Assembly (NCBI GenBank): GCA_004554085.1
Contig: SFNY01000012.1
Location: 1 to 39,872 of the forward strand
Length of the DNA: 39,872 nt
Direction of reading: 5' to 3'
DNA from: Clostridiales bacterium
GTDB taxonomy: Bacteria; Bacillota; Clostridia; Christensenellales; Aristaeellaceae
Shown here: positions 36,015 through 39,872 of the stretch, one piece after another
How the letters are laid out: every line of letters begins with the position of its first letter
How positions within the stretch are numbered: position 1 is the stretch's first letter
The notes under the pieces: generated by a model
What the model was told of the DNA's origin: nothing
The model's database searches: none
The model's input: the letters and a program-made list of their open reading frames with translations, nothing else
Program-made: the position numbers and the translations under genes

Positions 36015-36693
36015 GCTTCCACTTCCTCCCACAGGTTGATCTCCTGCCGCAATTCCTCAATGTTTTTCGCATCGCCGCCCTGCTGCGCGCCGGACAGCGC
36101 CTTGCGCACAACCCGCAGCCGGAACGCGGCGTAGTCCGCCAGCAGCGGCGGCCTGCGCTCCAGCAGCACCGGCCCAGCCTCCGCCTGAAGGTCATTGAGC
36201 CGCTGCTCACCTTCGACGGCGACAAGAATGGGATAGATCCTGCGGCCGTCGCGCACCAGATCCTCGTCCACGATCCGCCAGCCGCTTTTGTTCAGCCTGC
36301 GCCGCAGCGACGCAAGCGCCACGTTGGGCTGCAGAACCAGACGCGCGCCGTGCAAGCGGCCCGCGCTCTGCTCCACGATGGACGCGATGGTCTCGCCACC
36401 CATGCCCGCGATCACTGCCGCGTCCACGGGGCAATCGATGGCCAGCGCGCCGTCACCGACGCAAAAGCCGGTGCGATCCTCCAGATCCATCAGCGCGATC
36501 AGCTTTCTGGCCTTGGAGAGGGACGCTCCCGAGATGTCCGTCAGCACCACGCGCCGACACTGTCCGCTCTGCAACAAAAACGCGCCGAGCCTGCCGTGGT
36601 CGCTGCCGATGTCGGCACAGCATTCGCATGTGCCGACCATCTCAGCGATTCTGGACAGGCGCGGATCGAGCGATATACGCTTATCGCACAGCA

Positions 36694-36694
<1 letters not shown>
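36005..36694 (-). CDS. trmK: tRNA (adenine(22)-N1)-methyltransferase TrmK
   Basis: TrmK methylates A22 in the D-loop of tRNA. The 229-residue enzyme has a Rossmann domain with the SAM loop ADIGSDHGRLGAFLL, AVIAGMGGETIASIV and LQPN, all family marks, and a helical C-terminal part. ATG 36694 shares its first base with the rpoD stop (TGATG), giving tight coupling. The order rpoD-trmK-nif3 is conserved in Firmicutes. The frame is open far upstream within rpoD, which is a shadow. Confidence 0.94.
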
Positions 36695-37788
<1,094 letters not shown>

Positions 37789-37812
37789 AATGGGCCACTC
37801 CTTTCGACCGGG

Positions 37813-39546
37813 TCAGTCCTCCAAAGCCTCCATTATGGCTTGCATTTGTGTATACAGTTCCTGCTTCCGCGCGGAATCTGCGGTTTTGATCTCGTCTTCA
37901 ATCTTCGCCATGCGAGAGCGCAGGCGACTCTGGCCTATGGTGCGCAGGCTCGTCTGCGCCAGATTCATGCGATCCTCGTGCTCGGCGGGCAGCGGCGAAT
38001 AATTGAGCGCCTGCATCGCAGCACTGCGCTCGTTTTCGTCCTCGATGGTCTCGACGAAGGCCGCCGCCGACCTGCCCTCCAGCAGCCACTGGGCTGCCCT
38101 TCGGTGCACGTCCACGGAGAAGTCCTCCGCCTTGACGGTCTCCGGCGGAATCGATCCGTCGGCCAGCAGCGTGAGCAGCACCCGCTCCGCGAGGCAGGCC
38201 TCGTCCGGGCGATCCTTCTGCACCGGTCTGGGCCGGTTATCCCGGGTCACGCCCGGCTTTTCCGCCGTCACGCCGATCTGCCTGAGCAGAATCTCACGGT
38301 CGTAGCCGGTCTGGTTGACCAGCCGCCGGAGGTGGTTCTCCATCTCCACCGGGTTTTTGACCTTTTTGAGAATCTCGCAGCAACGCAGGGCGTACTGCGT
38401 CATGCCGTCCTGGGTGTTCAGATCCAGATCGTCCGCCGCGCGCAGCATGCGGTACTCCGCAGCGTCGTAGCGCGTCAGTTTTTCAAAGCCCTGAAGTCCC
38501 TTGTCTCGCACGAAATCGTCCGGATCCTGGCCGTTGGGATAGTCGATCACCCGCGCCGTGAGACCGTCGATCTCGTCGAAGATCTCCAGCGCGCGCAGGG
38601 CGGCCTTGCGCCCCGCCGAATCGCCGTCGTAGCTGATCCACACCTCCGGAACATAGCGCTTGATCAGCCGCGCCTGCTCCTGTGTCAGCGCCGTGCCCAG
38701 CGTGGCCACCACGCCGCGCACGCCGTACTTGCGCAGGGAAACCGTGTCCATGTAGCCCTCAACCAGCACCATGTGCCCCACATCGCGCTCTTTTCGCGCA
38801 AAATTCAGGGCATACAGGCCCTGACGCTTGTTGAATACGGGCGTATCCGGTGTGTTGAGATACTTGGGCTGGACATCCCCCATGGCCCGACCGCCGAAGC
38901 CCAGCACCTTGCCCTGGGCGTTGATGATCGGGAAGATGGCCCGGCCGCGAAACATGTCGTAGAACCTTCCGTCGCGCTCCACCGCCAGCCCCGCCTTCTT
39001 TAGAAGCGGCGCTTCAAAGCCCTGCTCCTCCAGATGGCGGATCAGATTGTCCCAGCCGTGCGGCGACGCGCCGAGTCCGAAGCGGCGAATGTCCGCATCG
39101 TTCAGCCCGCGCTTGTAGAGGTAGTTGAGTGCCTCCGAACCCTCGTCCGTCCACAGCATAGAATGAAAATAGCGGGCGGCAATTACGTTTGCTTCGTAAA
39201 TGCGCTCTCGCTCCTGGGCGTTGATGGACGTCGATTTTTCCTTTGCGCTGGGCTCCGGGAGCGCCATGTGCGCGCGCTCCGCGAGATGCTTGACCGCCTC
39301 CTGGAATTCCATCCGCTCCATTTCCATCACAAAGTTGATGACTGTGCCGCCCTTGTGACAGCCGAAGCAGTAGTAAAGCTGCGATTCGGCATCCACGGAG
39401 AAGGAGGGCGTCTTTTCATTGTGAAACGGACAGCAACCCCAGAACCGCCGGCCCTTCTGTTTCAGAGGAACATATTCCGACACGATTTCCTCCAGGCTGA
39501 CCCGCGAACGCAGCTCATCCAGAAATGCATCTGAAAACCTTGACAT
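37813..39546 (-). CDS. dnaG: DNA primase
   Basis: DnaG makes RNA primers at the replication fork. The 577-residue protein has the CHC2 zinc finger (C39, H42, C60, C63), the Toprim domain with EGYMDTVSL and SYDGDSAGRKA, and a C-terminal helicase-binding region. ATG 39546 follows GGGGGAG; an upstream extension of ten codons is possible but lacks a site. It begins the dnaG-rpoD-trmK operon and lies 24 bases before rpoD. Confidence 0.97.
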   Translation of the reverse strand: MSRFSDAFLDELRSRVSLEEIVSEYVPLKQKGRRFWGCCPFHNEKTPSFSVDAESQLYYCFGCHKGGTVINFVMEMERMEFQEAVKHLAERAHMALPEPSAKEKSTSINAQERERIYEANVIAARYFHSMLWTDEGSEALNYLYKRGLNDADIRRFGLGASPHGWDNLIRHLEEQGFEAPLLKKAGLAVERDGRFYDMFRGRAIFPIINAQGKVLGFGGRAMGDVQPKYLNTPDTPVFNKRQGLYALNFARKERDVGHMVLVEGYMDTVSLRKYGVRGVVATLGTALTQEQARLIKRYVPEVWISYDGDSAGRKAALRALEIFDEIDGLTARVIDYPNGQDPDDFVRDKGLQGFEKLTRYDAAEYRMLRAADDLDLNTQDGMTQYALRCCEILKKVKNPVEMENHLRRLVNQTGYDREILLRQIGVTAEKPGVTRDNRPRPVQKDRPDEACLAERVLLTLLADGSIPPETVKAEDFSVDVHRRAAQWLLEGRSAAAFVETIEDENERSAAMQALNYSPLPAEHEDRMNLAQTSLRTIGQSRLRSRMAKIEDEIKTADSARKQELYTQMQAIMEALED

Positions 39547-39693
39547 CTGCTCCCCCGATCCTTCCGTCCGGCGCAAGCTTATCTATTCGCCAGACAAATC
39601 CCTTTTCCTGCTTCCCACCGACAATTAACAACAAATTTCGGCAAGAAGCGTCCCATATGCGATGGTATGAATCCACTTCACAGAGACGCTGTA

Positions 39694-39837
39694 TATAATT
39701 ACAACATCGTGCCTCCGAATTCCTTCTATTTAAAAAAATTTTCGTCTCTTTGCACCGACAATTCCCTCCGAACCCATTTTTTTCCGGCGCATAGGATGCA
39801 GCATGACCGTATACCAGCCTGATTCGGAGGGATTGCC
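39694..39837 (+). promoter_or_regulatory. Putative 5' leader of the aspartate kinase gene with alternative SD-sequestering pairs
   Basis: TATAAT (39694-39699) is a candidate -10 without a good -35. Downstream CCTCCGAAT (39712-39720) and TCCCTCCGAA (39763-39772) are each perfectly complementary to the ribosome-binding region ATTCGGAGGGA (39822-39832). The rest of the 250 bases between dnaG and this gene holds no gene that I can support. On the minus strand the same blocks look like ribosome sites of two tiny frames, so chance or dual use is possible. Confidence 0.5.
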
Positions 39838-39872
39838 ATGTCCATTACGGTATGTAAGTTCGGCGGAAGCTC
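39838..39872 (+). CDS. Aspartate kinase, N-terminal fragment (cut by window end)
   Basis: ATG 39838 follows CGGAGGG and opens MSITVCKFGGSS, the N-terminal KFGGSS motif of aspartate kinases, which phosphorylate aspartate at the entry to lysine, threonine and methionine synthesis. Only 12 residues are in the window. Other amino-acid kinase family members are possible, but KFGGSS favours aspartate kinase. Confidence 0.65.
   Translation, partial: MSITVCKFGGS

Noticed and set aside
39690..39780. Possible sigma-H-like promoter for dnaG (AGGAATT on the minus strand)
   Set aside because: The downstream half reads GTAATT where GAAT is required. B. subtilis has a sigma-H promoter in this operon, but the match here is insufficient.

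Overview
The window looks like a chromosomal core segment of a GC-rich (roughly 58-60% by eye) spore-forming Bacillota of the Clostridia type. The basis is a FabT/FabK/AccABCD fatty-acid operon in the streptococcal gene order, a dnaG-rpoD-trmK-nif3 operon, infC-rpmI-rplT with an AUU start, PurR of the Bacillus type, a CotF-type coat protein and class A RNase P RNA. No phage, insertion sequence, CRISPR array or tRNA was seen. Genus cannot be decided from this sequence alone.

Layout. 1-99 holds the last codons of a beta-decarboxylating dehydrogenase. 162-10449 (minus) is one fatty-acid synthesis operon, fabT-fabH-acpP-fabK-fabD-fabG-fabF-accB-fabZ-accC-accD-accA-degV, with a consensus promoter overlapped by a FabT-like operator. 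10706-12835 (minus) is a divergent membrane pyrophosphatase. Divergent to it is a short KdpD-like kinase with a KdpE-like regulator. 14920-17568 (minus) holds a small Cys-rich DUF1540 protein, a CtpA-type protease and a CdaR/PucR-like regulator with a palindrome inside its own promoter. 17791-19080 is the IF3/L35/L20 operon with an attenuator leader. 19104-22182 is a zinc uptake operon with an embedded Fur-family regulator. 22342-27042 is an mglBAC-type sugar importer whose permease carries an unusual extra N-terminal domain, plus a small tail gene.

The second half holds two coat-protein genes, mscL with a zinc ribbon, an orphan sensor kinase, a lone CbiC-like protein, purR with paired PurBox-like sites, murC with a lipoprotein gene, rnpB, and the macromolecular-synthesis operon dnaG-rpoD-trmK-nif3-zinc ribbon protein. 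The right edge opens an aspartate kinase gene whose ribosome-binding site can pair with two upstream copies of its complement.

Most genes are ordinary housekeeping. The points that merit attention are the extended MglC paired with a binding protein lacking a lipobox, the divergent pyrophosphatase, the stand-alone CbiC-like protein, the promoter palindrome of the CdaR-like gene, the possible 5' UTR switch of the aspartate kinase, and non-AUG starts (TTG or ATT) at infC, accC, rpoD, the CbiC-like gene and the lipoprotein. All functional statements are from motif reading; no database search was run.
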